Positions 63,003 through 64,000 of a stretch of DNA of 64,000 nt are shown here, piece after piece. Numbering within the stretch: the first letter of the stretch is position 1; every line of letters begins with the position of its first letter. The position numbers and the translations under genes were made by a program. The stretch is from Actinomadura barringtoniae (lineage in GTDB: Bacteria > Actinomycetota > Actinomycetes > Streptosporangiales > Streptosporangiaceae), in contig NZ_JAGEOJ010000005.1 in assembly GCF_017573505.1 (NCBI RefSeq), forward strand, positions 372,001 through 436,000, written 5' to 3'. The notes below the pieces were generated by a model. It was not told the DNA's origin. It saw nothing but the letters and a program-made list of their open reading frames with translations, and made no database searches.

Positions 63003-63152
63003 GATCTAGCCCCTCAGACCGGCCACTACACCGATTATTCATCGACGCATGACACGCAGCCGTTTCTCATGCGGTGCTGTTCTGGTCACCGGTCGACTAC
63101 TCAGCGGATCCTTCTTCACGAGCACGCTTCGTCAGCGCAAGGAAGGACCGTA

Positions 63153-63677
63153 ATGACGCTCGCCGCGATCTCCGGCCGAGACGATCTCACCTATCGACTC
63201 ATCGTCCCGGCCGATGTGATGACGATCCCTGTACCGCGCAAGCTGGCCGAGATCGCGCTCGAGAACTGGCAACTCACCCATCTCAAAATGGCCGTCGCCA
63301 CGGTCGTCTCCGAGCTGGTCACCAACGCCTGCAACGAAGTTCCCGGCACCGTGATCCAGACCGCTCTCGGACTCGAGGGCGGTTGGCTGCGGCTGGAGGT
63401 CCGCGACTGCTCGCCAGTCATTCCGAAGGTTCCAACAGAGCTGAGGCTGGATGCCATTGGCGGCCGGGGGCTGTGGGTGGCCTCTCACCTGGCCGACAAG
63501 TTCGGCATCGACCCACACGCCGATGGCGGCAAGACCATCTGGGCGATGTGGCTGCAAGACCCTCCGGGCGGGCGGTGTTTCCCGAGTGCGTCACAACACC
63601 CCGTGAGCCACCCGTCCGGCGGCAAACAGGTGCGGCGACCGGTCGCGCCCAGAGCTTCCGAGGAGGAAGCCGAATGA
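63153..63677 (+). CDS. HATPase_c anti-sigma-factor-like ATP-binding protein
   Basis: A 174-residue RsbW-type kinase/anti-sigma factor. N box VVSELVTNACNE (about 51-62) and the G box GGRGLWVASHLADKFG. The D box reads RDCSP. Actinobacteria carry dozens of such single-domain proteins, commonly near regulators. The C-terminal tail is basic and Glu/Ala-rich. GGAAGGACC lies before ATG 63153. It overlaps the next gene (ATGA). Confidence 0.85.
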   Translation: MTLAAISGRDDLTYRLIVPADVMTIPVPRKLAEIALENWQLTHLKMAVATVVSELVTNACNEVPGTVIQTALGLEGGWLRLEVRDCSPVIPKVPTELRLDAIGGRGLWVASHLADKFGIDPHADGGKTIWAMWLQDPPGGRCFPSASQHPVSHPSGGKQVRRPVAPRASEEEAE

Positions 63678-64000
63678 CCATCACAGCCGCTAGGGCGGTG
63701 GCGCCGATCGCCGCCAACGATCTAAGGAATCTGGTCTCTTCGGAGTTGTTCGCGCGGCTCGTGCGACGCACTGCCAAGGAGCATGACCTTTCGGAGGAGA
63801 TGGCGCAGCGCTCGGTGGCCCAGGCCGTCATGATGCTCGGAGCCATTGGGGACAACCCCGGCGTGACGTTCTACCCCTCCGTCGCCGTAGATCACGGCTG
63901 GCACACGTTCATCCTCGACACGCAGCACTACCACAAGTTCTGCGAACGAGTCGCAGGCACGTACATCCACCACAACCCGATCGAGGGCGCCACCGATGGC
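63674..64000 (+). CDS. Unknown protein with WHxFIxxT-type motif, C-terminus cut by window edge
   Basis: At least 109 codons, starting at ATG 63674, coupled to the HATPase gene. The conserved-looking core is VDHGWHTFILDTQHYHKFCE with a later YIHHNP. This pattern (His/Trp, Cys, paired His) is known from an actinobacterial family whose members are paired with ATP-binding regulators, as far as I remember; no activity is known. Cys and His suggest metal binding. Confidence 0.6.
   Translation, partial: MTITAARAVAPIAANDLRNLVSSELFARLVRRTAKEHDLSEEMAQRSVAQAVMMLGAIGDNPGVTFYPSVAVDHGWHTFILDTQHYHKFCERVAGTYIHHNPIEGATDG

Overview
This 64 kb window is GC-rich chromosomal DNA from a filamentous-type actinobacterium. 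The evidence is GTG/TTG starts, Pro/Ala-rich secreted proteins, a mycothiol-type (TIGR03086/DinB-like) protein, a DUF574-type methyltransferase, an ECF42 sigma factor with its YCII/DGPF partner, the 180-kDa NAD-glutamate dehydrogenase, and the order ftsE-ftsX-ctp-smpB-ssrA. A member of Streptosporangiales (Actinomadura/Thermomonosporaceae-like) is my best guess, but it is an inference. I see no phage, insertion sequence, integrase, CRISPR array or tRNA gene.

Layout. (1) 1-6311, minus strand: a compact cell-envelope glycan locus. It reads polytopic GT-C-like protein, DUF2613 micro-protein, GT2, GT4, then an AftD-like arabinofuranosyltransferase cut by the window edge. (2) 6334-20711: mostly housekeeping and secreted genes: lipoprotein, secreted protein, a fused two-domain acyl-CoA dehydrogenase, a DPYA-repeat membrane protein, EI24/CysZ-like protein, SDR, TAP-type peptidase lipoprotein, AraC regulator, TIGR03118 protein, phosphotransferase, and a short methionyl-tRNA synthetase preceded by a possible Met-containing leader peptide and hairpin. 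(3) 20914-30276: regulator/transporter pairs (HxlR/MFS, TetR/NmrA-like) with visible inverted-repeat operators, SHOCT/DUF6325, asparagine synthetase, GH16 glucanase and a small secreted protein. (4) 30403-38111: NB-ARC/TPR regulator divergent from a methyltransferase, a ThrE-like gene fragment, a large adenosine-deaminase-like hydrolase, and the YCII/ECF42 sigma pair. (5) 38508-51367: cell division and trans-translation block: tmRNA, a PBP-like protein that has lost its catalytic motifs, smpB, an S41 protease with a repeat-filled PDZ domain, ftsX, ftsE, and prfB in inverted orientation among three paralogous lipoproteins. (6) 51403-64000: NAD-GDH, Ser/Thr kinase, NlpC/P60 hydrolase, a three-repeat HTH protein, Nudix, GNAT, zinc-ribbon/HTH/TPR regulator, and an HATPase regulator overlapping an unknown gene cut by the window edge.

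The most interesting items are the ADA-like protein with an RdrB-like split of its metal ligands, the degenerate PBP cotranscribed with smpB, the S41 protease with a GGDQ repeat inside its PDZ domain, the MetRS leader/hairpin, and an unusual density of short tandem repeats at or just after the 3' ends of genes. No feature was checked by database search; family names rest on motifs and remembered family patterns.
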